Assembly: GCF_003583405.1 (NCBI RefSeq) | Contig: NZ_QXEC01000007.1 | Location: forward strand, 1-64,000 | DNA from: Micromonospora radicis | GTDB taxonomy: Bacteria > Actinomycetota > Actinomycetes > Mycobacteriales > Micromonosporaceae | Direction of reading: 5' to 3' | DNA length: 64,000 nt | Part shown: positions 53,832 to 62,225 of the stretch, in pieces | Position numbering within the stretch: position 1 is the stretch's first letter | How the letters are laid out: every line of letters begins with the position of its first letter | Position numbers and translations under genes: made by a program | The notes under the pieces: generated by a model | Told to the model about the DNA's origin: nothing | Seen by the model: the letters and a program-made list of their open reading frames with translations, nothing else | The model's database searches: none

Positions 53832-54686
53832 ATGCCTGCCCGCCTCGCCGCTGCCCTGGTCAGTGCGATGCTGCTGGCCCTCGGCACCCTCACGGCCAAC
53901 CCCGCCTACGCGGACACGGTCGGCAAGGGCCCCGACGGCCAACGGCTCACCGTCACCAGGACGAGCGGAATCCCCCTCGGGGGTGCCACCGTCACCGTCA
54001 CCGGATCCGGCTACGACACCAGCAAGGGCGTCTACGTCGCGTACTGCGTGGACAACGGCCCCGACACGGCACCCTCCCCCTGCGGCGGCGGCATCGACAC
54101 CAGCGGCGCCACCGGAGCCTCACACTGGATTTCGTCCAACCCACCCGCCTACGGCGAGGGACTGGCCGTCCCGTACGGCTCCGGCGGATCGTTCAGCGTC
54201 CAGATCCAGATCACCGCACGCATCGGCGACGTGGACTGCACCGCCCGCCGGTGCGTGGTCGCCAGCCGCAACGACCACACCCGCAGCTCGGACCGCTCGC
54301 AGGACGTACGGGTGCCGGTCACCTTCGCCACCGCGACCTCCGGCCCGAGCCCCCGCGCCACCACCGCGGCACCGGCCACCGCGGCCAGGACCGCCGCCGC
54401 ACCGACCACCGGTACCGCACCGACCACCGGCACCGGACCGACCGGTACGCCCGCGTCGGCCGGCAACCCGGCCACGACCGTCGACCCGGCCGGCGCCGGG
54501 ACCGGCACGGACGACGGGACCGCAGCGGACGGGACCGCCGACACCGGCGAGCAGGTACACACCATCCAGGTCAGCGACAGCGGCCCGGCCGGCCGCTGGT
54601 TCACCGCCGTCCTCACCGGCCTCGCCGTACTGCTGGTCCTGCTCGTGGCGCTGCGCGCCCGACGGCGGCGACGGGCCCCCCGATGA
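53832..54686 (+). CDS. Secreted Ig-like surface protein, HtaA companion
   Basis: A 284-residue exported protein. Signal peptide to about residue 28. The outside domain, VTVTGSGYDTSKGVYVAYC plus SSDRSQDVRVPVTFATA, is the same Ig-like module as in the middle of the HtaA protein, but the HtaA heme domain itself is missing. A Thr/Pro/Ala-rich linker follows (about 175-245). A C-terminal membrane helix (WFTAVLTGLAVLLVLLVAL) and basic tail anchor it. ATG 53832 follows GGAGG. It precedes hmuT and overlaps it by 4 bases, so it is part of the heme-uptake operon. Confidence 0.8.
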   Translation: MPARLAAALVSAMLLALGTLTANPAYADTVGKGPDGQRLTVTRTSGIPLGGATVTVTGSGYDTSKGVYVAYCVDNGPDTAPSPCGGGIDTSGATGASHWISSNPPAYGEGLAVPYGSGGSFSVQIQITARIGDVDCTARRCVVASRNDHTRSSDRSQDVRVPVTFATATSGPSPRATTAAPATAARTAAAPTTGTAPTTGTGPTGTPASAGNPATTVDPAGAGTGTDDGTAADGTADTGEQVHTIQVSDSGPAGRWFTAVLTGLAVLLVLLVALRARRRRRAPR

Positions 54687-55693
54687 GGCGCCTGCTACCC
54701 GCGCTGCTGGCGTTGCCCGCGCTGCTCGGCCTCACCGGCTGCGCCGCCGCGGCGCCGGCCACGGTGTCGCCGGCCGGCTGCGGACCGGCCACCGCCGTGG
54801 TCACCGACACCGACGTCGCACCGATCGGCGCCGATCCCGGCAGCGCGCTGCCGGCCACGGTCACCTCGGCCGACGGCAGCAGCGTCACGGTCACCGACGC
54901 CAGCCGCATCCTGCCGGTCAACCTCTACGGCTCGATCGCCGAGATCGTGTTCAGCCTCGGCCTCGGTGACCGGGTGATCGGGCGTGACACCTCCACCACC
55001 TTCTCCGCCGCCAGCGGCCTGCCGGTGGTCACCCCGGCCGGGCACGACCTGTCCGCCGAGGCGATCCTGCGGCTGAACCCGAGCGTGGTCATCGCCGACG
55101 AGAGCATCGGCCCGCCCGAGGTCCTCGCCCAACTGCGTCGCGCCGGCATCCCGGTGGTACTGGTCGACGACGAGCAGAGCCTCGCCGCCATCCCCCGCAA
55201 CATCCGGGCCATCGCGGCGGCGCTCGGTGTGCCCGAGGCCGGCGAACGGCTGGTGGCCCGGGTCGACGCCGAGCTCGCCGCGGCCCGCCGGACCGCCCCC
55301 GCGGGGACCGCCCCACCGCGCGTGGCGTTCCTGTACGTGCGCGGCACCGCCGGGGTCTACCTGATCGGCGGCAGGGGCGCCGGCTCCGACGAGATGATCC
55401 GGGCCATCGGGGCGACCGACGCCGGTACGGAGCTCGGGCTGTCCCGGTTCCGGCCGCTGACCAGCGAAGGTCTGATCAACGCGGCACCGGACGTCATCCT
55501 GGTGATGACCGAGGGTCTGGCGTCGGTCGACGGCGTCGACGGCCTGCTCGCCCTGCCCGGCGTCGGTCAGACCCCGGCGGGCCGGCACCGCCGGATCGTG
55601 GACATGGACGACGGCCTGCTGCTCACCTTCGGTGCCCGGACCGGCCGCGCCATCCAGGCCCTCGCCGAGGCGGTATACCGATCGTGCGGATGA
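54683..55693 (+). CDS. hmuT: Heme-binding lipoprotein of ABC transporter
   Basis: A 336-residue binding protein of the HmuT type. Lipobox LTGC, lipidated at about C20. Mature regions include VTDASRILPVNLYGSIAEIVFSLGLGDRVIGRDTSTTF and NPSVVIADESIGPPEVLAQLRRAGIPVVLV, matching heme/hemin-binding proteins of actinobacteria. It receives heme from the surface Hta proteins and delivers it to HmuUV. ATG 54683 overlaps the upstream stop. Confidence 0.9.
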   Translation: MRRLLPALLALPALLGLTGCAAAAPATVSPAGCGPATAVVTDTDVAPIGADPGSALPATVTSADGSSVTVTDASRILPVNLYGSIAEIVFSLGLGDRVIGRDTSTTFSAASGLPVVTPAGHDLSAEAILRLNPSVVIADESIGPPEVLAQLRRAGIPVVLVDDEQSLAAIPRNIRAIAAALGVPEAGERLVARVDAELAAARRTAPAGTAPPRVAFLYVRGTAGVYLIGGRGAGSDEMIRAIGATDAGTELGLSRFRPLTSEGLINAAPDVILVMTEGLASVDGVDGLLALPGVGQTPAGRHRRIVDMDDGLLLTFGARTGRAIQALAEAVYRSCG

Positions 55694-56718
55694 GACGGAC
55701 GGCGCTGCTCGTCGGGCTGGGCGTCACCCTCGTTCTGCTCTGCCTCGTGGCGGCCGGCACCGGGCAGGTCCGGGTGCCACCGGCCGAGGTCCTCGGCTCG
55801 ATCCTGCACCGGGTCGGCCTCGACGTCGGGCCCCTGCCCAGTGCCCCGCACGGGGAGAGCGCACTGTGGGTGGTGCGCTTCCCCCGGGTCGTGCTCGCCG
55901 TGGTCGTCGGGGCGGCGCTCGGCTGCGCGGGCGCACTGATGCAGGGCGTCTTCGGCAATCCGCTGGCCGAGCCGGGCGTCATCGGGGTCTCCGCCGGTGC
56001 CGCCGTCGGCGCGGCGTCGGTCATCGTCACCGGAGCCGCCGCGCTCGGCGGCTGGACCGTGGCCGCCGGGGCGTTCCTCGGCGGCCTCGCCGCCACCGGC
56101 CTGGTCTACTCGATGTCGCGCGCCGGAGGACGTACCGAGGTGGTCACCCTGGTGCTGACCGGCATCGCGGTGAACGCGGTGGCCGGCGCGCTGATCGGTC
56201 TGCTGATGTTCTTCGGTGACACGGACGCGGTCCGGGCCATCGCGTTCTGGCAGCTCGGCAGCCTGGCACAGGCGAACTGGGCGGCGGTGGGCATCACCGC
56301 GCCGTGCGCGGCGGTCGGCGTCGGGATCGCCGTCGCCACCGCGCGCCGCCTCGACCTGCTCGCCCTCGGCGACCGGTCCGCGGGGCACCTGGGCGTCCGC
56401 GTCGAACGGCTCCGGCTGCGGATGATCGTGGTGACCGCGCTGCTCGGCGCGGCGGCGGTGGCCTTCACCGGCGTGATCTCGTTCGTCGGGCTGGTGGTGC
56501 CGCACCTGGTCCGGATGGTCGCCGGCCCGGGCCACCGGCTGCTGCTGCCGGCGAGCGCGCTGGGCGGGGCCATCGTGGTGGTCGCCGGTGACCTGGCCGC
56601 CCGGACCCTGGTCGACTACCAGGAACTGCCGCTCGGCGTACTGACCGCAGTGGTCGGCGGGCCGTGCTTCTTCTGGCTGCTGCGGCGTACCCGGGCCCGG
56701 GCCGGAGGTTGGGGATGA
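55690..56718 (+). CDS. hmuU: Heme ABC transporter permease
   Basis: A 342-residue FecCD-fold permease with about ten helices. Conserved segments: VRFPRVVLAVVVGAALGCAGALMQGVFGNPLAEPGVIGVSAGAA (about 61-104) and GVISFVGLVVPHLVRMVAGPGHRLLLPASALGG (about 260-292). ATG 55690 overlaps the hmuT stop (ATGA); GTG 55684 is in frame just before. It forms the heme channel. Confidence 0.9.
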   Translation: MRRTALLVGLGVTLVLLCLVAAGTGQVRVPPAEVLGSILHRVGLDVGPLPSAPHGESALWVVRFPRVVLAVVVGAALGCAGALMQGVFGNPLAEPGVIGVSAGAAVGAASVIVTGAAALGGWTVAAGAFLGGLAATGLVYSMSRAGGRTEVVTLVLTGIAVNAVAGALIGLLMFFGDTDAVRAIAFWQLGSLAQANWAAVGITAPCAAVGVGIAVATARRLDLLALGDRSAGHLGVRVERLRLRMIVVTALLGAAAVAFTGVISFVGLVVPHLVRMVAGPGHRLLLPASALGGAIVVVAGDLAARTLVDYQELPLGVLTAVVGGPCFFWLLRRTRARAGGWG

Positions 56719-57530
56719 GACGGACCCGCACGTTGCCGCAGGTCGGCCCGGTCGAGGCCAGGCTGCGCGTCGACCGGCTCGGGGTGCACCGGGGCGACCG
56801 CCCGATCCTCTCCGACGTGACGTTCAGCGTCGCGGCGGGCGAACTGCTGGCGCTGGTCGGGCCGAACGGCGCCGGCAAGAGCACCCTGCTCGGCGCCATC
56901 TGCGGCGATCTGCCACCCGCCGACGGCGACATCGAGTTCGCCGGTCGGCCGCTGGCCCGCTGGGCTCCGGTCGAGCTGGGACGGCTGCGTGCCGTGCTGC
57001 CGCAGCGCACCACCATGTCGTTCCCGTTCACCGTCGGCGAGGTGGTCGCGATGGGGCGTGCCCCGTGGGCCGGCACCCGGCACGCCGCCGAGGACGACGA
57101 CGCGGTCGACGAGGCGCTACGGCTGACCGGGATGCGGCCCTTCACCGGCCGGGTCTTCTCCGCGCTCTCCGGCGGCGAGCAGGCCCGCGCCGCACTGGCC
57201 CGGGTCCTCGCCCAACGCACCCCGATGCTGCTGCTGGACGAGCCGACCGCCGCGCTGGACCTGCACCACCAGGAGCTGGTGCTCACGCTGGCCCGGGAAC
57301 GCACCCGGCAGGGCGGCACCGTCGTGGTCGTACTGCACGACCTGGGTCTGGCCGCCGCGTACGCGGACCGGATCGCGTTGCTGGCCGGCGGCCGGCTCGT
57401 CGCCGACGGCCCGCCGACCGAGGTGCTGACCGCCGACCGGCTCAGCGCCGTCTACCAGCACGAGATCGAGGTGCTGCCGCATCCACGCACCGGCGTCCCG
57501 CTGGTGGTGCCGGTACGCCCGCCCGGCTGA
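56715..57530 (+). CDS. hmuV: Heme ABC transporter ATPase
   Basis: A 271-residue ATPase with Walker A GPNGAGKST (about residues 50-58), a Q-loop with LPQRTTMSFPFTVGEVVAMGRAPWAG characteristic of HmuV-type subunits, signature LSGGEQAR (about 152-159), and Walker B LLLDEPTAALD. ATG 56715 overlaps the permease stop. Last gene of the uptake operon. Confidence 0.92.
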   Translation: MRRTRTLPQVGPVEARLRVDRLGVHRGDRPILSDVTFSVAAGELLALVGPNGAGKSTLLGAICGDLPPADGDIEFAGRPLARWAPVELGRLRAVLPQRTTMSFPFTVGEVVAMGRAPWAGTRHAAEDDDAVDEALRLTGMRPFTGRVFSALSGGEQARAALARVLAQRTPMLLLDEPTAALDLHHQELVLTLARERTRQGGTVVVVLHDLGLAAAYADRIALLAGGRLVADGPPTEVLTADRLSAVYQHEIEVLPHPRTGVPLVVPVRPPG

Positions 57531-57839
57531 CGACCCACCGGGTGGGGGCCTTCATCGCGTACGCCGGTGGCGGGTGACTGCTCGACCCGGCAGCCGTCGG
57601 ACCACTCCGGCGTCGGTGGGACGCGGTGGTAAGACCGTTCAGCCCAGCGGAGCCTGAACAGCCAGGGCCGGGATGTTGTCGAGCTGATCGGGGCGACGTT
57701 TTGCCCTGATGATGCCGGGCCGGTACCTCGCGTTCGAGGAGGTCCAGGCGCGTCGCCGAACGGACTGCTTGGCGTCGTCGGTACCTCACCTAGATCATGA
57801 CCTCGTTCCACTGGCCCCGGCCCCGGGCTCGCGTGCGGT
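57531..57839. other. Noncoding gap after hmuV
   Basis: About 310 bases between convergent hmuV and the DUF2470 gene. A short dyad near 57533-57547 could end transcription. I see no supported gene here. Confidence 0.5.
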
Positions 57840-58154
57840 TCAGCTGGCGTCGGGGCGCGGCGGTTGGCCCAGCGCCGCGCAGGCCTCCCGGTACATCCGG
57901 GCCGCCTCGGCGCGGATCTGGCGGCGTTCGGTGAGCCGGCTGGAGAACGGCACCCGCACGGCGACCGGGTCGCCGTGCACGGTGGCGACGAACTCCATCG
58001 CGTCGGCGTCCATCCCGGACATGATCGCCGCGGTGGCCGTCGGCTGGCCGCCGAGGCCCTGGCAGATCACCCGGCAGTCGTCGGCGTGGTCGGTGTTCAT
58101 GTGCCGCAGTACGGCCGCGATCACCTCGGGCGGGAACGGGGCGTGGCCGCTCAT
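57840..58154 (-). CDS. DUF2470 heme-utilisation protein
   Basis: A 104-residue protein with the DUF2470 pattern EVIAAVLRHMNTDHADDCRVICQGLGG (about residues 9-35) and MDADAMEFVATVHGDPVAVRVPFSSRLTERRQIRAE. This domain is the C-terminal part of HugZ-type heme oxidases, so a heme-handling role fits. ATG 58154 overlaps the stop of the heme-oxygenase gene. Here it is a stand-alone protein beside a canonical heme oxygenase. Confidence 0.85.
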   Translation of the reverse strand: MSGHAPFPPEVIAAVLRHMNTDHADDCRVICQGLGGQPTATAAIMSGMDADAMEFVATVHGDPVAVRVPFSSRLTERRQIRAEAARMYREACAALGQPPRPDAS

Positions 58155-58792
58155 GCCGCCTTCCCCGGGGCCACGGCGCGGCCCAGTTCGTCGAGCATGG
58201 CGGTGTTCAGCCGGTACGCCCACGACACCTCGTCCAGGAAACGCTGCCGCTCGACGGCGTCCCAGGGCACGGTGTCGAGTAGCTGCCGGTAGTACTGCTT
58301 GAAGGTACGCGGGTCCAGCCCGGGGAAGAGGAAGAACCGGACGCCGTCGGTGTCGAAGCCGAACGTGCGGCGCAGCGCCCGGGCCATCACCTGGCCACCG
58401 GAGAGGTCGCCCAGGTAGCGCGTGTAGTGGTGGGCGACGAAGCCCGCCGGCCAGGTGAAGGCGACCTCCCGCAGGCGTTGCTGGTACTGCCGGGTGGCCG
58501 GGCCGGGCGTGATCCGGGCCGCCCAGTCCGGCCCGCGCAGGAAGGACAGGTCCTCGGCGATGCGGGGCAGCCGACGCAGTTCGTCGACGACGAAGGGACC
58601 GGCCACCGGGTCCTCCCGCATCGCCTCGGCCGCCTCCTCCAGGGTCTGGTAGACGACCTGCAGCTGTTCGAGCAGGGCGGCGTACCCGGCCCGGTCGAGC
58701 TGCCCAGAGAGCAGCGCGTCGAAGTACGCCACATGCTGCGCGGCCCGATGGTCCGCCCTGGTCAACTCGCGCACCTCTGCGGCGAACCCCAT
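58151..58792 (-). CDS. hmuO: Biliverdin-producing heme oxygenase
   Basis: A 213-residue heme oxygenase. The proximal-His helix is LTRADHRAAQHVAYFDALLSGQ (about residues 10-31) and the distal helix is HYTRYLGDLSGGQVMARAL (about 129-147), whose LGDLSGGQ is diagnostic. It opens heme to biliverdin, CO and iron. ATG 58792 follows AGGAGG by 6 bases. The iron box just upstream ties it to the uptake operon. Confidence 0.92.
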   Translation of the reverse strand: MGFAAEVRELTRADHRAAQHVAYFDALLSGQLDRAGYAALLEQLQVVYQTLEEAAEAMREDPVAGPFVVDELRRLPRIAEDLSFLRGPDWAARITPGPATRQYQQRLREVAFTWPAGFVAHHYTRYLGDLSGGQVMARALRRTFGFDTDGVRFFLFPGLDPRTFKQYYRQLLDTVPWDAVERQRFLDEVSWAYRLNTAMLDELGRAVAPGKAA

Positions 58793-58804
58793 GAGCACCT
58801 CCTG

Positions 58805-58823
58805 TTAGGTAAGGCTAACCTAT
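58805..58823. promoter_or_regulatory. IdeR/DmdR iron box, heme oxygenase
   Basis: TTAGGTAAGGCTAACCTAT, 19 bases, 12 bases upstream of the heme-oxygenase start and immediately beside its ribosome-binding site. Third iron box in the window. Confidence 0.9.
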
Positions 58824-58897
58824 CAGGGCTGCGCTCGGTCGCGGGAGTTGGCCGAAAGGCCAACGTGGCCCCCAACCGGACGGCTGGGCGTCACCGA

Positions 58898-59287
58898 CTA
58901 CGCCCCGGGCGCCACGATCTGGATCAGGTTGCCGCAGGTGTCGTCGAAGACCGCCGTCGTCATGCCGCCCATGGTCAGCGGCTCCTGGGTGAAGGTCACG
59001 CCGAGCCCCTTGAGTCGTTCACACTCGGCGGCCACGTCCGGCACCCCGAACATGGTGACCGGGATCCCGTCCGCGACCAGTGCCTTCTTGAAGGCGCCCG
59101 CCGCCGGATGCTGGTCCGGCTCCAGCACGAGTTCCACGCCGTCCGGGTCGTCCGGGGACACCACGGTCAGCCAACTGTGTTCGCCCAGCGGCACCTCGGT
59201 CTTCTTGATGAAGCCGAGCACGTCGGTGTAGAACGCCAGCGCCTTGCGCTGGTCGTCGACGAAGATGCTCATGTGTCCGATTCGCAT
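58898..59287 (-). CDS. VOC family protein paired with ArsR regulator
   Basis: A 129-residue glyoxalase-fold protein. It starts MRIGHMSIFVDDQRKALAFYTDVLGF, has HSWLTVVSPDDPDGVELVLEPDQHP, and ends FDDTCGNLIQIV. His, Glu and Asn residues in these blocks are at typical metal positions. It overlaps the ArsR gene by 19 bases, so it is expressed with it. The ArsR/VOC pair is common in actinomycetes; its substrate is unknown. Confidence 0.88.
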   Translation of the reverse strand: MRIGHMSIFVDDQRKALAFYTDVLGFIKKTEVPLGEHSWLTVVSPDDPDGVELVLEPDQHPAAGAFKKALVADGIPVTMFGVPDVAAECERLKGLGVTFTQEPLTMGGMTTAVFDDTCGNLIQIVAPGA

Positions 59288-59553
59288 GGTGTCACCCGCC
59301 ATCTCTGATAGATCTGCTGGAGCGGGGACGTGTCGAGGTCGATGAACATGTATCGGCCCTCGCGTCGGATCACCACCAGACCGGCCTCGGCCAGCACCCC
59401 GAGGTGCTGTGAGATCGCCTGGCGGGTCGAGGTGAACCCCCTGCCGGTCAGCCGGACACACAGCTCGAACAACGTCTGGCCACTGCGGTCCTGCAGCTCG
59501 TCGAGGATGGCGCGCCGGGTGGGATCCGCCAGCGCCCGGTACACGTCGCCCAC
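59269..59553 (-). CDS. ArsR-family helix-turn-helix repressor
   Basis: A 94-residue winged-helix regulator: VYRALADPTRRAILDELQDRSGQTLFELCVRLTGRGFTSTRQAISQHLGVLAEAGLVVIRREGRYMF. No Cys metal-binding pair is present in the recognition helix. The start is uncertain: GTG 59553 is chosen because TTG 59571 lies inside the operator palindrome. It autoregulates the ArsR-VOC operon through that palindrome. Confidence 0.82.
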   Translation of the reverse strand: MGDVYRALADPTRRAILDELQDRSGQTLFELCVRLTGRGFTSTRQAISQHLGVLAEAGLVVIRREGRYMFIDLDTSPLQQIYQRWRVTPCESDT

Positions 59554-59565
59554 CCGCCGAACAAT

Positions 59566-59585
59566 AGGCAAGCATCCGCTTGCCT
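59566..59585. promoter_or_regulatory. ArsR operator palindrome
   Basis: AGGCAAGC, 4 bases, GCTTGCCT: a perfect inverted repeat directly upstream of the ArsR start. It probably also spans the promoter, implying a very short or absent leader. Confidence 0.75.
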
Positions 59586-59697
59586 GTCAATCGACGGGCC
59601 CGCGCCCGGCGCACGTCGCCGACGGGCCCGCCCGGACCGAGTCCGGATACGGACACGGAGGGTGGCCATCGGGTTGCACGTGTGCGACGCTCGATGG

Positions 59698-60591
59698 ATG
59701 CGGTTCGAGGGATTCGACTCGCCACGGGACCGGAGGCCGCGCGAGCACTCCGACCCGCCCGCGCCACCTCCGATCCGGGACGCGTCCGTCGAGGACGCCG
59801 TTCACCGGGGCATCGTGGCGGCCATGGCTGCCCGTCGGGTCGAGGTACGCTCGCCCCGGCACCATGGTCCGGACGACCAGCCGGAGCCGCCTGCCCTCAC
59901 CTTCCGGACCACGGGCGACCGTCCACTGCGGATCACTCCCCACCTGCGCCCGGTCGCCGAGGTGGCGGCGCCCGCACACGGCCGGGTCAGAGTGGCCGGA
60001 GTGGGCCGCTTCTTTCCCGCCGACACCGTGCACGCGATGAACTCCACCGCCGTGGCGACGGCGGACAACTGCGTCCTGCGTTCGGTCGACCACTACCACG
60101 TACGCCGGTTGTCCTGTTCCCTGGACCCGGTGCTGACCGACGGGCGGCCCCGGGAGGCGCTCACGCAACTGTTGGCCAGGCCCGACGACCGCGTGCTGCT
60201 CGCTCGGTTCCAGGCCACGCTGGCTCCGCTGCTCGCCCCCGAGGCCGACCCGGCACAGCAGCGGGCCACCATCCGGCTCCGGCCGTCGTACCAGAGCGAC
60301 GTGACCGGAGCCCACGTCGTGCAGCAGGGCGACGGCTCGCGGATGGACCTCACCAACCGGTACGTCGTCGAGGAGGTGCGGTTGCCGGTCGTCGAGCTGC
60401 TGGCCACCGACCGCGGCCTGGTCCGCGACTTCGTGGCCGCGGTGCGCGGCGACGAACCGACGGCGACCGCCGGTCCCCGCAACGCGCACGGCAACGGCGT
60501 CGTCATCATGGGCGATGGGGCGATCACCGACGTCGTCGTCCACCATCCGTCGACGGCCCGGCCGGACGACGAGAGCGCGGCCCCGCGATGA
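59698..60591 (+). CDS. Hypothetical protein, function unknown
   Basis: A 297-residue soluble protein I do not recognise. The first 70 residues are Pro/Arg-rich and probably disordered. The core (about 80-250) has a mixed alpha/beta look, including GRVRVAGVGRFFPADTVHAMNSTAVATADNCVLRSVDHYHVRRL. The C-terminus holds a glycine-flanked beta segment, GNGVVIMGDGAITDVVV. Codon usage supports this frame over the antisense. The start is uncertain: ATG 59698 lacks a good ribosome-binding site, GTG 59662 and 59680 are alternatives. No operon partner. Confidence 0.55.
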   Translation: MRFEGFDSPRDRRPREHSDPPAPPPIRDASVEDAVHRGIVAAMAARRVEVRSPRHHGPDDQPEPPALTFRTTGDRPLRITPHLRPVAEVAAPAHGRVRVAGVGRFFPADTVHAMNSTAVATADNCVLRSVDHYHVRRLSCSLDPVLTDGRPREALTQLLARPDDRVLLARFQATLAPLLAPEADPAQQRATIRLRPSYQSDVTGAHVVQQGDGSRMDLTNRYVVEEVRLPVVELLATDRGLVRDFVAAVRGDEPTATAGPRNAHGNGVVIMGDGAITDVVVHHPSTARPDDESAAPR

Positions 60592-60682
60592 CGCCACGAG
60601 GTTTGTTCCGGGACGGTAAAAGGTCGACTGCCGGGTAGCCCGACTATGGCGCAGGCCGGCACATCTTGCGACGCTTGAGAGC

Positions 60683-62086
60683 GTGAACGACTACGACGTG
60701 TTGGTGCTGGGGTCCGGACCCAGCGGCCAGAAGGCCGCGATCGCCGCCGCCAAGCTCGGCCGGCGGGTGGGTCTCGTGGAGCGCCCCGACATGATCGGCG
60801 GGGTGTGCATCAACACCGGCACGGTCCCGTCCAAGACGCTGCGCGAGGCGGTGCTCTACCTGACCGGTCTGAGTCAACGCGACCTCTACGGCAGCAGCTA
60901 CCGGGTCAAGGACGAGATCACGGTCGGCGACCTGGCCGCCCGGACCCAACACGTGATCAACCGGCAGACCGACGTGATCCGCAACCAGCTGACCCGCAAC
61001 CGGGTCGCGCTGATCACCGGAACGGGGCGGTTCGCCGACGACCACTCGGTCTGGGTCGACGCCGAGTCCGGACACGAGTCCAGGGTCACCTTCGACAAGG
61101 CCATCATCGCCGCCGGCACCCGGCCGGCCCGTCCGGACAGCGTCGACTTCGACGACCGGACGATCGTGGACTCCGACGGACTGATCAACCTGCAGGCGGT
61201 GCCGCGCAGCATGGTGGTGGTCGGCGCCGGCGTGATCGGCATGGAGTACGCCTCGATGTTCGCGGCTCTCGGCACGAAGGTCACGGTGGTCGAACGCCGC
61301 GACAAGATGCTCGACTTCTGCGACGAGGAGGTCGTCGAGGCGCTCCGCTACCACCTGCGGGAGCTGTCGGTGACGTTCCGCTTCGGCGAGGAGGTGGCCG
61401 CGGTGGAGAAGCACCAGACCGCGGCGCTGTGCATCCTCAAGAGCGGCAAGAAGATCGTCGCCGACACGGTGATGTACTCCGCCGGCCGGCAGGGTCAGAC
61501 CGACGATCTGGCCCTGGCGGCGGCCGGGTTGGCGGCCGACACGCGGGGGCGGATCCAGGTCGACGCGAACTACCGCACCAGCGTGGCGAACATCTACGCC
61601 GTGGGCGACGTGATCGGCTTCCCGGCGCTGGCCTCCACGTCGATGGAACAGGGCCGGTTGGCCGCCCAGCACGCCTGCGGCGAGCCGGTCCGCGCCATGC
61701 ACGAGTTGCAGCCGATCGGCATCTACACCATCCCGGAGATCAGCTTCGTCGGGAAGACCGAGCAGGAGCTGACCGACAGTGCCACCCCGTTCGAGGTGGG
61801 CATCGCCCGCTACCGCGAGTTGGCCCGCGGCCAGATCGTCGGTGACTCGTACGGGATGTTGAAGTTGCTCGTCTCCCCCGACGACGGGCGCCTGCTCGGC
61901 GTACACGTCTTCGGCACCGGCGCCACCGAGATCGTCCACATCGGGCAGACGGTGATGGGCTGCGGCGGCACGGTCGACTACCTGGTCGACACCGTGTTCA
62001 ACTATCCGACCCTGGCCGAGGCGTACAAGGTGGCCGCGCTGGACGCCTCCAACAAGATCCGCAACATCACCCGAATCGACGGCTGA
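60683..62086 (+). CDS. sthA: Soluble pyridine nucleotide transhydrogenase
   Basis: A 467-residue FAD flavoprotein of the disulfide-reductase fold. FAD motif [18 protein letters not shown] (residues 9-26). The usual redox pair CxxxxC is reduced to a single Cys: [18 protein letters not shown], which is diagnostic of Si-specific transhydrogenases. NAD(P) motif [20 protein letters not shown] (about 175-194). Dimer interface near [17 protein letters not shown]. It balances NADPH and NADH. GTG 60683 start. Converges on malate synthase. Confidence 0.93.
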   Translation: MNDYDVLVLGSGPSGQKAAIAAAKLGRRVGLVERPDMIGGVCINTGTVPSKTLREAVLYLTGLSQRDLYGSSYRVKDEITVGDLAARTQHVINRQTDVIRNQLTRNRVALITGTGRFADDHSVWVDAESGHESRVTFDKAIIAAGTRPARPDSVDFDDRTIVDSDGLINLQAVPRSMVVVGAGVIGMEYASMFAALGTKVTVVERRDKMLDFCDEEVVEALRYHLRELSVTFRFGEEVAAVEKHQTAALCILKSGKKIVADTVMYSAGRQGQTDDLALAAAGLAADTRGRIQVDANYRTSVANIYAVGDVIGFPALASTSMEQGRLAAQHACGEPVRAMHELQPIGIYTIPEISFVGKTEQELTDSATPFEVGIARYRELARGQIVGDSYGMLKLLVSPDDGRLLGVHVFGTGATEIVHIGQTVMGCGGTVDYLVDTVFNYPTLAEAYKVAALDASNKIRNITRIDG

Positions 62087-62087
62087 C

Positions 62088-62146
62088 CCCCTCCCCTCCC
62101 CTCCCCTCCCCCCTCCCCCGCGCCCCGCGCCCCGCGCCCCGCGCCG
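62088..62146. repeat. C-rich simple repeat, potential G-quadruplex on minus strand
   Basis: Runs of CCCCTCCCCTCCCC followed by CGCGCCCCGCGCCCC just after the sthA stop. The complementary strand has four or more GGGG tracts and could fold as a G-quadruplex; it is also a slippage-prone tract. Confidence 0.8.
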
Positions 62147-62148
62147 TC

Positions 62149-62203
62149 GATCATGAGGTTGGCGGCAGATATCGATCTCCAAACTGCCGCCAACCTCATG
62201 ATC
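62149..62203. terminator. Bidirectional terminator, 20-bp perfect inverted repeat
   Basis: Arms gatcatgaggttggcggcag and its complement separated by 15 bases, between convergent sthA and aceB. The motif is of a kind I associate with recurrent Micromonospora intergenic repeats, so it may occur in many copies. Confidence 0.8.
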
Positions 62204-62225
62204 AACAGGAAGGGGGGACGCCGCG

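Noticed and set aside
59587-60597. 336-codon minus-strand frame opposite the unknown protein
   Set aside because: Composition rich in His/Arg/Gly/Val typical of antisense; the plus frame has better codon bias.
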